A stretch of 20,001 nt of DNA from an uncultured Lachnospiraceae bacterium (GTDB taxonomy: Bacteria; Bacillota; Clostridia; Lachnospirales; Lachnospiraceae): contig CAJTVD010000071.1 of assembly GCA_910579495.1 (NCBI GenBank), positions 1 through 20,001 of the forward strand. The letters run 5' to 3'. The position numbers were made by a program, and so were the translations under genes. The notes beneath the pieces are model-generated. The model saw only the letters and a list, made by a program, of their open reading frames with translations. It was not told the DNA's origin and did no database searches. Positions 1-7,803 of this stretch are shown here, piece by piece (within the stretch, counting starts at the first letter, position 1; the number at the start of each line of letters is the position of its first letter).

Positions 1-184
1 CGGCTTCCTTTGCCTGTGCCGCCTGCCTGCAAAGTTTCCCAAGAACGGTGTTCCTCTGCCCGGCTTTTTCTGCGCTGCTGTCGGATAAAAGGACGCTGTT
101 TATCTCTATGGACTGTGCTAACTTTTCGCTTTTCTCCCTGAAATCCTCTGATGCGTAGATATATTCCTGCAACTGCTGTGTCAT
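1..184 (-). CDS. Partial hypothetical protein of the mobilization operon (N-terminus only)
   Basis: The open frame begins with ATG at 184, preceded by an AGGGGGCAGG Shine-Dalgarno stretch, and runs off the window edge after 61 complete codons. The N-terminus reads MTQQLQEYIYASEDFREKSE, followed by a polar, probably helical stretch. Its ATG overlaps the TGA of the upstream gene (ATGA), so the two are likely translationally coupled and belong to the relaxase operon. I do not recognise a family from the 61 residues. The position downstream of a relaxase and a coiled-coil protein suggests a mobilization or transfer accessory protein, but that is inference from context only. Confidence 0.7.
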   Translation of the reverse strand, partial: MTQQLQEYIYASEDFREKSEKLAQSIEINSVLLSDSSAEKAGQRNTVLGKLCRQAAQAKEA

Positions 185-1251
185 GTTTCCTGCCCCCTTT
201 CGTTCAATATCTTCATGGTCATACGGAGTTCTTTCATTTTATCTGCATCCATAGCCTTATCCGCAAGAAGGGCAAGCTGGCTTTCAGTAAGACCGTCCTC
301 AATGCCAAGGCGTACCTCCGCAATCTGCCCGGCGTCCAGTTCCCCGGCTAACTTCTCCAATAAGCCCGGTTTTTTGCGGATAAATGGGAAGTGGAATGAA
401 GATAATGGTTTCAGTTGTTTTCCGGTTTCCATCTCTGCTGATTTATTCTGCCTCTGACAATCTGCTTTTTCCTGCTGGCTGTTCCTTATAACCGGCTGTA
501 TTCTCTCCTGCACCCTTTTCTGTTCCTGTACTCCTGCAACATAAGACTGCTGGAGCAAAAGCTGTTCCTGCAGGTGTTTGTTTTCTGCTTCCAGTTCCCT
601 TACTTTTCTATTGGTTTCTTCCCTCTCCTCTAAAAGCCGCTCCGCATCTTCCCTTGCCTGCCGGAACTGTTCTTCCAGTTCCAGATAATAAGCATCATCC
701 ATATCCTCCGTAATGCTCTCTGCTTCTTTTTCCTGTACTGAAAAAATCTCTGTTTTCTCTTCCATGGATTTTTTCAAATCCTCTATGAAACTGCCCTGTC
801 TTGAAAGGCTTTCTTTCAGTTCACGTACTGTTTCCGTAAGAAATTCCATCCGCTCCCCGATCTTCTCCGGTATGGCTTTCCTGCCCTGCATGAGCGGAAG
901 TATTTTCTCCCGAAGTTCTATTGGGAGCATTCCTTCCTGATAAATTCCCTGCAATTCAGAGAGAGGCACACCGGATTTCAATGCTTCCAAAAGGATGCGC
1001 CCGGATTCTTCCTTGTGGACAGTGGATAAGAACGCTGTCTCTTTTACCCCGTAATCTTCCTTCATGGCAGTGAACATAGTTTCCATAGTCTCTACAGGAA
1101 TGGTGGTATCTTCAAAAAGCTGTAAATAATCTATGCTGATACCATAGCTGACTGCATCCATCACAACTTTAAGCTGTTCTCCGCAATAATCCTTGGATTT
1201 AAAATAGGCAGCCTGCTCCTGCCTTGTCATATCCCTTAAACTTTTTCCCAT
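181..1251 (-). CDS. Coiled-coil protein downstream of relaxase, function unknown
   Basis: This 356-residue protein starts at ATG 1251 behind AGGAAGGAAACCAG. Residues about 1-130 are helical, with short repeated-looking units (for example SGVPLSELQGIYQEGMLP), reminiscent of helical-repeat proteins. Residues about 135-280 are rich in E, K, Q and R with heptad-like leucines, which fits a long coiled coil. The tail again has a helical unit resembling the N-terminal ones. There are no signal peptide or membrane segments, so it is probably cytoplasmic. It follows the relaxase by 22 bases and overlaps the next gene by ATGA. Proteins of this layout often sit beside relaxases in clostridial mobile elements, so a role in DNA processing or transfer is plausible. 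No enzymatic motif is visible. Confidence 0.75.
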   Translation of the reverse strand: MGKSLRDMTRQEQAAYFKSKDYCGEQLKVVMDAVSYGISIDYLQLFEDTTIPVETMETMFTAMKEDYGVKETAFLSTVHKEESGRILLEALKSGVPLSELQGIYQEGMLPIELREKILPLMQGRKAIPEKIGERMEFLTETVRELKESLSRQGSFIEDLKKSMEEKTEIFSVQEKEAESITEDMDDAYYLELEEQFRQAREDAERLLEEREETNRKVRELEAENKHLQEQLLLQQSYVAGVQEQKRVQERIQPVIRNSQQEKADCQRQNKSAEMETGKQLKPLSSFHFPFIRKKPGLLEKLAGELDAGQIAEVRLGIEDGLTESQLALLADKAMDADKMKELRMTMKILNERGQET

Positions 1252-1273
1252 CTGGTTTCCTTCCTGCTATTTA

Positions 1274-2842
1274 TTATCTTGCCTGTACCCACTGACCCTG
1301 CTCTTTGCTTTGGGCTGGCTTGTTTTCTAATTGTTTTGTATCTGCATGGGCTGGTATTTCTGTTTCCATAGGTTCTACTTCTTCCGCATCACCCCCTTTA
1401 TGCATAATTTCCGTTGCATTTTCTTTTATCTCTAAACCCGGCATAATTTTCTCTGCCACCTGTACCCTGCTCTTTTCAAAGAAAATATCATTTATCAGGT
1501 TTTCTTCTTTTTTCAGTTCCCGTTTCACTTTTGCGACCTCCGCAAGCTCCCTCTGATATCTTTCTTTCATCTCCATAACCTGATGTACTGTATACCCCTT
1601 CTGGATAAGAATTTCTACCGCTTCCTTCCACTTCTCATAATTTGCTGCATAAAAAGAGCTTCCCTTTTTAGAGCTTCCCTTTTTATAGTAGGAAGCACGA
1701 ATTTCATTCTCTTCAATTATATTAAGAAGTGCAAGGACTGGTTTGTGTGGGTACCGCCTTTTGTATATCTGGTGCCGCTGTTCATCCAGTGCATCCATAC
1801 GGATGCTGACATCTTTTTTCCGGTTTTCTAATTCTTCTGCGGAGCGGATATTGTTTCTGTGCAGATACAGATATTGAGACTGCAACTTTTCAAACCTTTC
1901 AGCTTCCTCTTTATACTGCCACATCTTGCTGTAGGGCTTCCGCTTAAGCTGCCCGGTGCGGTACATCTTTGCATAGAAAGCCTTCTGGTATGGTGACAGT
2001 GGGATATATCTTTTATAATTCTTCCTGCACCTTATGATTCTTGGAATGCGGTTTTCACTTCTGGATGCTTCATGCCGAATACTTTTTCCTATCTGAATTT
2101 CTATGGCTTCTTTCGTGTAATGGGAAGAAATCTCTGTCAGACGGATAAACCTTTTTACACCCATAGGCTTCAAATAAGTTTCTCCATTTTTCTGCTGTAT
2201 TCCATATCCCTTCTGCTCCATCAGTTTTAGAAAACTCTCATAATTATCTGCAATAGAAATGGAATCTTCCACATCAAGGCTGATCTGGTGATTCCATTTA
2301 AAGATTCCCTGTTTTGTTTTATCCCATTTTTTAGGCTCTTTTTCTTTTGTGCCGATTTCAATATCCTGTATGGAAAGCCCATACTCTTTGCAAAGTCCGT
2401 TGACAATAGGCTGTATCTCCCTTGCCCAATCCCCTTTCTCATAGCGGTACTTCCTTCCGGTACGCCATGATACACTGTTGAAAAGAATGTGGCTGTGAAC
2501 ATGCTCTGTATTATCATGGGTAGCATACAGGCATTGGAAGTTGTCACCAAAATACTTCTCCACAAACTTCTGTGTGATCTCCATAGCTGTTTCCGGTCTT
2601 ACTTCCTGTTTTTTGAAAGATATGATAAAGTGGTAGCCCTGCCGCTTATCCGGCTTCCCGAATTTTCTTTTCGTCGCAAGCATCTCCTGTAAAGCGGTAT
2701 CTGTGTTGCAGTTATGGCTCCCCACCAATGCGCCATCCTGCGTCTTTTCCTCGTCCGTAATGTAGGAAATGGCATTTGCAAGATGCATAGCCATGTATCT
2801 TTTTCCTGTCTGGTGGATGCAGGATATTTTCGTAATCGCGAT
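1274..2842 (-). CDS. Relaxase / mobilization nuclease (VirD2/MobP-like)
   Basis: The protein (about 522 residues) would nick one strand at oriT and pilot it during transfer. Counting from the proposed start, Tyr27 in ISYITDEEKT is the likely catalytic tyrosine. GYHFIISF (about 69-76) and the histidine cluster EHVHSHILFN (113-122) match the relaxase metal-binding motifs of the PF03432 type. The C-terminal half is basic and helical, as in other clostridial MobP proteins. The start is odd: GGGAGGT lies six to seven bases upstream of an ATC codon at 2842, which begins IAITKIS, where related relaxases commonly start MAITKI. The alternative is GTG at 2872, which has no properly spaced Shine-Dalgarno site. 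It pairs functionally with MobC (4155-4493) and the oriT-like region near 4540, but is separated from them by two unrelated-looking genes. Confidence 0.93.
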   Translation of the reverse strand: MAITKISCIHQTGKRYMAMHLANAISYITDEEKTQDGALVGSHNCNTDTALQEMLATKRKFGKPDKRQGYHFIISFKKQEVRPETAMEITQKFVEKYFGDNFQCLYATHDNTEHVHSHILFNSVSWRTGRKYRYEKGDWAREIQPIVNGLCKEYGLSIQDIEIGTKEKEPKKWDKTKQGIFKWNHQISLDVEDSISIADNYESFLKLMEQKGYGIQQKNGETYLKPMGVKRFIRLTEISSHYTKEAIEIQIGKSIRHEASRSENRIPRIIRCRKNYKRYIPLSPYQKAFYAKMYRTGQLKRKPYSKMWQYKEEAERFEKLQSQYLYLHRNNIRSAEELENRKKDVSIRMDALDEQRHQIYKRRYPHKPVLALLNIIEENEIRASYYKKGSSKKGSSFYAANYEKWKEAVEILIQKGYTVHQVMEMKERYQRELAEVAKVKRELKKEENLINDIFFEKSRVQVAEKIMPGLEIKENATEIMHKGGDAEEVEPMETEIPAHADTKQLENKPAQSKEQGQWVQAR

Positions 2843-3012
2843 TGGATGACCTCCCTGTTTTGACCATTTCACTCTCTATAAAATTAAGATTACTATTACT
2901 TTTTTGCTTTTCTAAACAGAATTTGTTTCAATTTCTTCTCTTCACTAATGACAGATATATTTGAAACAGGATTGCCATTCTCCCTTCTCAGCCCCTTTCG
3001 ATAAGCTGGAGT

Positions 3013-3780
3013 TTATGACAGCAGTTTATAAACCGCATTTAATGTTTTTTCTTCATCCGAGCCATTGTCAGTGTATAATTCCACTTCATATGGAATCGCT
3101 TTATGCTGTAAGCATAAATCAAGGAAACATAAGAAAATCCCAATGTCAATCTGGTTATAGAAAGACACTTTATCCATGGGCATGATGCCTCTTTTACCTT
3201 GTTTTTTATATCTGTAAACCTTTAAAACGGTATCACTGTGTTCTACTATCCAAGGCTGCGTATTACAAGCACTTGGAGCAAACCTGACAATATCAGTTAT
3301 ACCCATAACAGGTTCCCCATACCAGATTTCGCCCGTCAGTTTTCGTTTGCTCTTAAACATATCTTTGCGGAATTTTTTCTCATCATCTATTTTTGACATT
3401 GCAATCATAATTACAAAATCAAGCCCTCCAAATGACGGTTCATCCGTTTTTCCAATACCAAACCAAAGCGTCCCGATATTTTGTGAAACAAGGTATAAAT
3501 CTAACTGCTCACCTAAATATCCGATGTTCTGCAAATAATTATCTTTCTTCTCGCTATATAGCAATATGCAGAATTGCTGCCCCCGTTTGCAGGTAGTTTC
3601 GCTTGCTGGAACAATCCGGATCGCTGTTTTTATATCAGGATATAGTGGAATAAAAGTTCCATATGCTGCCATGATGCTTTCAATATCATTTGAAGATATG
3701 CTCTTGTTTCCGATATTTCTAAACAAATGAAACGATTTTCTTTTAAAGATCATATGGTATAATTCTTTATCTATGTTCAT
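3013..3780 (-). CDS. Nitroreductase-like protein (putative TM-nitroreductase family)
   Basis: This 255-residue protein starts at ATG 3780 behind GAGGACAAGGCT. An in-frame ATG seven codons upstream (3801) is less well placed. The N-terminal FKRKSFHLF (12-20), the central LGEQLDLYLVSQNIGT (about 88-103) and RFAPSACNTQPW (about 166-177) resemble FMN-binding nitroreductase-fold proteins. The last motif corresponds to the region where nitroreductases contact flavin. The reaction cannot be told from sequence; such proteins usually reduce nitro groups or quinones with NAD(P)H. The gene sits between MobC and relaxase, which normally adjoin. It looks more AT-rich than its neighbours, and neither neighbour overlaps it, so it reads as inserted cargo rather than transfer machinery. 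Confidence 0.8.
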   Translation of the reverse strand: MNIDKELYHMIFKRKSFHLFRNIGNKSISSNDIESIMAAYGTFIPLYPDIKTAIRIVPASETTCKRGQQFCILLYSEKKDNYLQNIGYLGEQLDLYLVSQNIGTLWFGIGKTDEPSFGGLDFVIMIAMSKIDDEKKFRKDMFKSKRKLTGEIWYGEPVMGITDIVRFAPSACNTQPWIVEHSDTVLKVYRYKKQGKRGIMPMDKVSFYNQIDIGIFLCFLDLCLQHKAIPYEVELYTDNGSDEEKTLNAVYKLLS

Positions 3781-3866
3781 AGCCTTGTCCTCACAAATCA
3801 TAATTCAAAACCATAAATATAATCTACCTGCAGCAAGACCTCAATTCCTTCCTTGTACTGCTCTTT

Positions 3867-4115
3867 TTAATACTCCCTCAATACCAATTCCGTAATTCCC
3901 GGATTGTCTCCCATTGTAACCCTTTTTACTTTCGGCTCTCTTCCATAGCTAAATTCATCTTCTATGCCATCCCGGATTCTCGTGCCGCCATGGTAGCCAT
4001 GGATGATACGGATTCTGTATGTTCCTGAGCCTGCATTATCCAGATATTTCTTTATCTCTTTAACTGCTGTTTCCACATTCTTTCCATGAACATCTATTTC
4101 TACAATTCCTGTCAC
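3867..4115 (-). CDS. Small Smr-domain protein (MutS2 C-terminal-like)
   Basis: This 82-residue protein starts at GTG 4115, preceded by GGAGCGG. It consists of essentially one Smr domain. VEIDVHGKNVETAVKEIKKYL (split here at about 5-25) contains the LDLHG-like motif IDVHG, and IRIIHGYHGGT (about 35-45) matches the second conserved HGxG-type loop. Smr domains bind or cut nucleic acids (DNA nicking in MutS2, RNA cleavage in SMR proteins). A stand-alone domain this short is seen in many Firmicutes. Here it lies 39 bases downstream of MobC in the mobilization operon. Whether it acts on plasmid DNA or is cargo cannot be decided. Confidence 0.82.
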   Translation of the reverse strand: MTGIVEIDVHGKNVETAVKEIKKYLDNAGSGTYRIRIIHGYHGGTRIRDGIEDEFSYGREPKVKRVTMGDNPGITELVLREY

Positions 4116-4154
4116 TGAATCCGCTCCATTCTTTATGTAGTGAAATTTTAATTC

Positions 4155-4493
4155 TCAACCGATTATTTCAATCATATGCTCCATTAAATCCACTGCTTTA
4201 TGCATCTGCGATTTTAATTCTATTTTATCACTGTTGCTATATATATGGGAATTGTTATTTTTCACTATCTGATTCACATTTACACCGATTTTATTTATCT
4301 CATTTCGCAAACGCATTATTTCAAGTTCCAATCCCCTGCTTCTTGGGTGTTCCGACTGATTTAAGAGCAGATACCGGATGTATTCTGATTCATTCATATT
4401 TTCAGCTTGGGAACGTTCTGCCAGTATTTTTGCTGTTTCTTCTGTCAGTTTGAAATGTTTCCGAAGCGTGTTTTCGCCTTTTGGTCTTGCCAT
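4155..4493 (-). CDS. mobC: MobC-like relaxosome accessory protein
   Basis: This 112-residue protein starts at ATG 4493 behind GGAAGGAGCAGTAC. A longer frame to 4562 would run through the oriT hairpins and lacks a ribosome site, so I reject it. The basic N-terminus MARPKGENTLRKHFKLTEE, followed by a ribbon-helix-helix-like stretch with NESEYIRYLL (34-43), and the C-terminal helical segment with NEINKIGVNVNQIVKN are typical of MobC proteins. These bind oriT and help the relaxase open and nick it. The gene begins 28 bases from the strong palindrome 4521-4538, which fits oriT binding and probably autoregulation of this promoter region. Confidence 0.88.
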   Translation of the reverse strand: MARPKGENTLRKHFKLTEETAKILAERSQAENMNESEYIRYLLLNQSEHPRSRGLELEIMRLRNEINKIGVNVNQIVKNNNSHIYSNSDKIELKSQMHKAVDLMEHMIEIIG

Positions 4494-4520
4494 GTACTGC
4501 TCCTTCCTTTTCGGGGAGAG

Positions 4521-4593
4521 GGCGTTCCATGGAACGCCGCAAGATACGCATTTCGTGGGCACGAAATGCTAAATCTTGTCGGGGAGTACCCCG
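4521..4593 (-). other. oriT-like region: palindrome, hairpins and putative nic site
   Basis: Three stem structures are packed immediately upstream of mobC. GGCGTTCCATGGAACGCC (4521-4538) is a perfect 18-base palindrome. GCATTTCGTG/CACGAAATGC (4548-4557, 4560-4569) is a perfect 10-bp inverted repeat. CGGGG/CCCCG (4580-4584, 4589-4593) is a small hairpin. On the minus strand the 10-bp repeat is followed one base later by TATCTTGC (4546-4539), which resembles the YATCCTG/Y nic consensus of IncP-type MOBP relaxases. If so, the cut would be between 4540 and 4539. The hairpin-then-nic layout, and the adjacent MobC and MobP-type relaxase genes, support oriT. The exact nick is inferred. Confidence 0.65.
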
Positions 4594-4613
4594 AACCCCC
4601 ATTTTTACGGTAA

Positions 4614-4852
4614 TAGCGCCATTTTTTGTGATTTTGACGCCAGTTTGTTTCTTCATGACGCCAATGCGGTTGTTTCTGACGCCAGTTGATTTTTTCATGA
4701 CGCCAAAACGTATGAAATTGACGCCAGTGAAATTTCTCCATTTTTTCTGTGACGCCACTCCGCTGTCAATTTCCACACCCGTTACGCCAGAATGCCATTT
4801 TTTGACGCCAGCTTATTCTAAATTTTCCATTTTTGACGCCACCCTGACGCTT
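4614..4852 (+). repeat. Iteron array, TGACGCCA (probable replication origin)
   Basis: Exact copies of TGACGCCA start at 4635, 4656, 4677, 4698, 4719, 4750, 4803 and 4834. Near copies start at 4614 (TAGCGCCA), 4782 (TTACGCCA) and 4845 (TGACGCTT). Spacings are 21 bases (two helical turns) or 31-32 bases (three turns), so all full sites lie on one face of the helix. Most copies are embedded in T-rich sequence. This is the classical design of plasmid iterons bound by an initiator protein. The likely binder is encoded just upstream in transcription order, at 6253-7125 or 5024-6217. Control of the downstream mob operon by the same sites is an alternative role. Confidence 0.8.
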
Positions 4853-4865
4853 TTTCTCTCTCCCT

Positions 4866-5009
4866 CAAATACTCCGCTGCCGGCGAGTGTACCGGGGAGT
4901 GCGTGCGGTGTCAAGTATTTTAGTCACCGCCGAAAATCCTTGACACCGCACACCCTCCCCGGTAGGTCACAGCCAAGCGGAAGTATTTGGGGGTGTCGGC
5001 TGTGAGCCG
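4866..5009. repeat. Nested long inverted repeats beside the iterons
   Basis: A long imperfect inverted repeat has arms at 4891-4915 (ACCGGGGAG... GCGGTGTCAAG) and 4939-4963 (CTTGACACCGC... CTCCCCGGT). The innermost 11 and outermost 9 bases of each arm match perfectly. Outside it, CAAATACTCCGCT (4866-4878) pairs with AGCGGAAGTATTTG (4976-4989) apart from one bulged base. CGGCT/AGCCG (4997-5009) forms a small hairpin just before the stop of the 5024-6217 gene. Together these could fold into a cruciform, fitting a single-strand origin, an origin-flanking structure or a bidirectional terminator. No poly-T follows the stems, so a plain terminator is less likely. Confidence 0.7.
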
Positions 5010-5023
5010 CACTCTCCACCAAC

Positions 5024-6217
5024 CTACCTTCCTGCTGCGTCAAGGTAATGTGCGCTCCTGTCAGCCACTATCGAATGTTCTCTTTCCAGACGGTACATCC
5101 CTGCCAGTTTCTCTTTTTCTGCTGTTGAAAGAAAATCCGGCAGCGTCGTTTCTACTGCATTTTCCTTTAACAGATGTGACAGATTATTGTTCTCTATAGC
5201 TTCCAGAAAACAGTCCAGCTTGCCTGCTATGAGTGAAAATGTTACCGCATCCCTCTGGTTTTTTGCATTGGATGCCTCATATCTTGCTTCCATCTTCATG
5301 GCAGTGAGAAGTTCCCTGGAACACTGCACCGGCTTTTCATGCATAAGGGTGTCCAGCATCTTCACCCAATCTTTTTTCATTAGGAATAAAATTCCTTTCT
5401 TATCCGGCTTGGTCTCATGGGCATAGCCGACCATCCCATCTTTTTGCAGGAAATAACGGGGCAGTCTGAATCTCTTTGCCTGTGCCGCCAGCTCCGGCGT
5501 CATCTTTATGTACCCTTCCTTTTTCATCATTTCCCGGAATCGGGATATGCGTATCTCATCCGGCATTCCCATCAAAAATCTTGTCCGCCGGATTGCCGGG
5601 AGCAGTTTTATATCTTCCATCCATGACCGGAAAGACCTTTTTATTTTTACCGGGAGGCTCCGCTCCCTTTTCCTGTGGATCTCCCTCACCGCTGCTGACA
5701 GGGAACGTTCATTCTCTGCTTCATAGGTAAGGGTATAGACTTTCCGGCTCATCTGCAAAAGGCTGTCTGCTACACAGGCATACTGGATGGTGCTAACTTT
5801 CTCCCCGAATGGTCCTTTGATGTATCTCTCTGTTTTCAATGCGCCTTTATCTACCGTTCCGTCTTTATATCTGACAGTGATGGATTTCCCTTTTACCTGC
5901 TTTTCCTTTATCTCTATCGAAAGTCTTTTATTATCAAGCACCGTTATATCTGCCCTGCCGGATGGCTTCACATGGACTGCATAGGATATTGGCATGTTGG
6001 AGAAATAGCAGAGCGACTTCGCCAGCAGGTTCTCCATGGTGTCCTTCAGGTATATGTATTTTTCTTTCAGGCAGAATACCCTCTCCGCATCCCCATGGAT
6101 CAGGTAATGCCCTTCCCTCTTTAGCTGGTCAAAATCCGATGGCAGCTTTCCGTCCCCATCTGTGAATGAATGCAGGAACTCCTGTAAATCCACGTCATTC
6201 ACCCTAAATTCAGTCAA
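5024..6217 (-). CDS. Hypothetical plasmid/ICE protein, origin-proximal
   Basis: This 397-residue protein starts with TTG at 6217 behind a textbook AAGGAGGT five bases away. It is soluble and mixed alpha/beta. Residues about 75-150 look beta-rich (ITVLDNKRLSIEIKEKQ and following), and the rest is basic and helical, with RSFRSWMEDIKLLPAIRRTR in the middle. I recognise no catalytic motif and no named family. It sits directly upstream in transcription of the inverted-repeat/iteron region and downstream of a replication-type winged-helix protein. A replication or copy-control role is therefore plausible, but this is inference from position. Confidence 0.8.
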   Translation of the reverse strand: MTEFRVNDVDLQEFLHSFTDGDGKLPSDFDQLKREGHYLIHGDAERVFCLKEKYIYLKDTMENLLAKSLCYFSNMPISYAVHVKPSGRADITVLDNKRLSIEIKEKQVKGKSITVRYKDGTVDKGALKTERYIKGPFGEKVSTIQYACVADSLLQMSRKVYTLTYEAENERSLSAAVREIHRKRERSLPVKIKRSFRSWMEDIKLLPAIRRTRFLMGMPDEIRISRFREMMKKEGYIKMTPELAAQAKRFRLPRYFLQKDGMVGYAHETKPDKKGILFLMKKDWVKMLDTLMHEKPVQCSRELLTAMKMEARYEASNAKNQRDAVTFSLIAGKLDCFLEAIENNNLSHLLKENAVETTLPDFLSTAEKEKLAGMYRLEREHSIVADRSAHYLDAAGR

Positions 6218-6252
6218 GATTACCTCCTTGTGTCTACTTCAAATGGCAATGC

Positions 6253-7125
6253 TTATGTACCTGCACCGTACAGGTCATGATTGACTTCTGCCCGGTAATA
6301 GCTGTCCATGGTTGCCGGGGCATTATACAACGCTGTCAGCAGATATGCCTTGATGTTCCCTACTTTTGTGGTATTCCCGTCAATGCATTCAAAGACGTAT
6401 TCCAAGTGGCTGGAATTAATTTTCAGGAACCGGCTCCTCACTACCTCCCTTGGGAAGTCGTCTCCTGCGATACGGATATAAGGACGTTGCGATAAGACAA
6501 CTTCCAGCATCAGCTCTACCGCTTCATCCATCCGCTGTTTTCCGTACCGCTCCATAAGGATGCTGTACTCGATATTTTCACAGATAATCTCCCGGTAAGC
6601 ATCCGATAATCCAATCTTATCAATCCCATCCTGCTGCGTTATTGTTTCTGGTTCCTCCGGTTTCTCCGGATAGATTGATTGATAAGTTTTTGATACATCT
6701 GTATTTGATTGATTAGTATTTAATTGTGCGGTGTTTTCCTGTTTAGGGTTCCCCTGTACAGATTTTTCCTGTATTGGCTTTACCTGTCTTGGATTTTCCC
6801 GTTTAGGTGGGTTTTCTTCTGTTTCCTGCTCCACAGGCTTTTCGTGTATCGTGTAGGTGATGTCACCTAACCGCCCATTTTCATAGCGGATGCGTTGTCT
6901 GGTGAGATACCCATGGTTCTCCAGTTCCTTTAATGCGCTGGTGATGGAATCCACGCCATCTTTGCAGATACAGGCAAGCCCTTTCGTTGTGTAATCCCAA
7001 TCCTCCGGCAGGGAGAGCATCAGGGATAACAGCCCTTTTGCTTTCAGCGACAGTTCCACGTCACGCAAATGGTAATTGCTCATGACAGTAAAATCTTTTG
7101 TTTTCTCTATTCTAAATACAGCCAT
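6253..7125 (-). CDS. Winged-helix replication-type protein with DUF6017-like C-terminus
   Basis: This 290-residue protein starts at ATG 7125 behind AAAGGGATTTTAGAT. Residues about 1-95 form a winged helix. LSLKAKGLLSLMLSLPEDW and DSITSALKELENHGYL are the recognition helices, and GDITYTIHE is the wing. This pattern is shared by initiator and DnaD-like proteins of Firmicute plasmids and ICEs. A low-complexity linker (about 95-165, rich in E, P, Q, N and T) contains the repeated N-Q/P-K motif. A C-terminal helical domain (about 170-290, GNIKAYLLTALYNAP near the end) resembles DUF6017. It is the best candidate to bind the iterons at 4614-4852, although direct initiator activity is inferred. Confidence 0.82.
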   Translation of the reverse strand: MAVFRIEKTKDFTVMSNYHLRDVELSLKAKGLLSLMLSLPEDWDYTTKGLACICKDGVDSITSALKELENHGYLTRQRIRYENGRLGDITYTIHEKPVEQETEENPPKRENPRQVKPIQEKSVQGNPKQENTAQLNTNQSNTDVSKTYQSIYPEKPEEPETITQQDGIDKIGLSDAYREIICENIEYSILMERYGKQRMDEAVELMLEVVLSQRPYIRIAGDDFPREVVRSRFLKINSSHLEYVFECIDGNTTKVGNIKAYLLTALYNAPATMDSYYRAEVNHDLYGAGT

Positions 7126-7153
7126 ATCTAAAATCCCTTTCCCTATCTTTGCA

Positions 7154-7684
7154 TTACCGGATGTGTTCCTTTTCCTTGTTTTTATTTTGCAGATATCCGC
7201 CCGGTAAAACTTTTACATGATCTTGTATCTTGATCTCTCCAATTTTCTGCCTGCACTGGAATTTCTCATAACCAACATCCGTCAGGAACAGACGCACCCG
7301 GTCGCCTTTTTCTCCGTCAAAGGAATCCTCCGAAAGCACTTCAAAGACAACCATATGCCGCACTTCCGGGTCAAAGCGTTCCAACGCCATGATGTCATGC
7401 CCTTTTAACTGTTCCGCACCGGATCTCTGCCTTGCCTCCGCCAGCAGTTCACCCATAGTCCTTCCCTCTTTGGGCAGGTGGTAGTTTCTGCGGATATCAT
7501 GTACAACCTCCATGCATTTCCCATCTGTCAGAGGGCGCATCTTTTCCATAAGGCTCTCCGCTGCCCTGCGCCTGTCCGGGTCTTTGGCATACCGGGAAGC
7601 CATCAGCAGTTCATGTATGAGGGCATACCGCTCATTTCCCTCTGTCTGGTACAGCATCCGTTTCTCCATTTCGTTTAATTCCAT
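7154..7684 (-). CDS. Hypothetical protein of plasmid/ICE backbone
   Basis: I chose ATG 7684 (MELNEMEKRMLYQTEG) because AGAAAGGAAAAGAT precedes it; an in-frame start 13 codons upstream has no ribosome site. The 176-residue protein is helical at its N-terminus (about 1-90) and has a beta-rich C-terminal part (about 100-160, HMVVFEVLSEDSFDGEKGDR) ending in a basic KNKNKEKEHIR-type tail. No family or active site is recognised. It lies between the partition pair and the replication-type gene, 28 bases before the latter, and is probably cotranscribed with it. Confidence 0.75.
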   Translation of the reverse strand: MELNEMEKRMLYQTEGNERYALIHELLMASRYAKDPDRRRAAESLMEKMRPLTDGKCMEVVHDIRRNYHLPKEGRTMGELLAEARQRSGAEQLKGHDIMALERFDPEVRHMVVFEVLSEDSFDGEKGDRVRLFLTDVGYEKFQCRQKIGEIKIQDHVKVLPGGYLQNKNKEKEHIR

Positions 7685-7803
7685 ATCTTTTCCTTTCTGC
7701 ATAATCTGCATGAAAAAAGGCACTCATCCAAACAACACAGAATGAAATGCCCTCTAACTTTTCCTTTTTCAATTTTATATAAGTTGATGCCTCTGCATCC
7801 TGC

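Noticed and set aside
4493..4776. Extended N-terminus of MobC starting at 4562, or an overlapping gene at 4402-4776
   Set aside because: The extension is encoded by the oriT hairpins and lacks a ribosome site, while ATG 4493 has a strong one. The overlapping frame is repeat-derived.
4614..4852. CRISPR array
   Set aside because: The repeat unit is only 8 bases with 13- or 23-base intervals of variable T-rich sequence and no cas genes. Helical phasing points to iterons.
4481..5005. Long plus-strand and minus-strand open frames across the iteron region
   Set aside because: The frames are produced by the 21-base periodicity of the TGACGCCA repeats (a multiple of three). The translations are repetitive and there is no sensible start.
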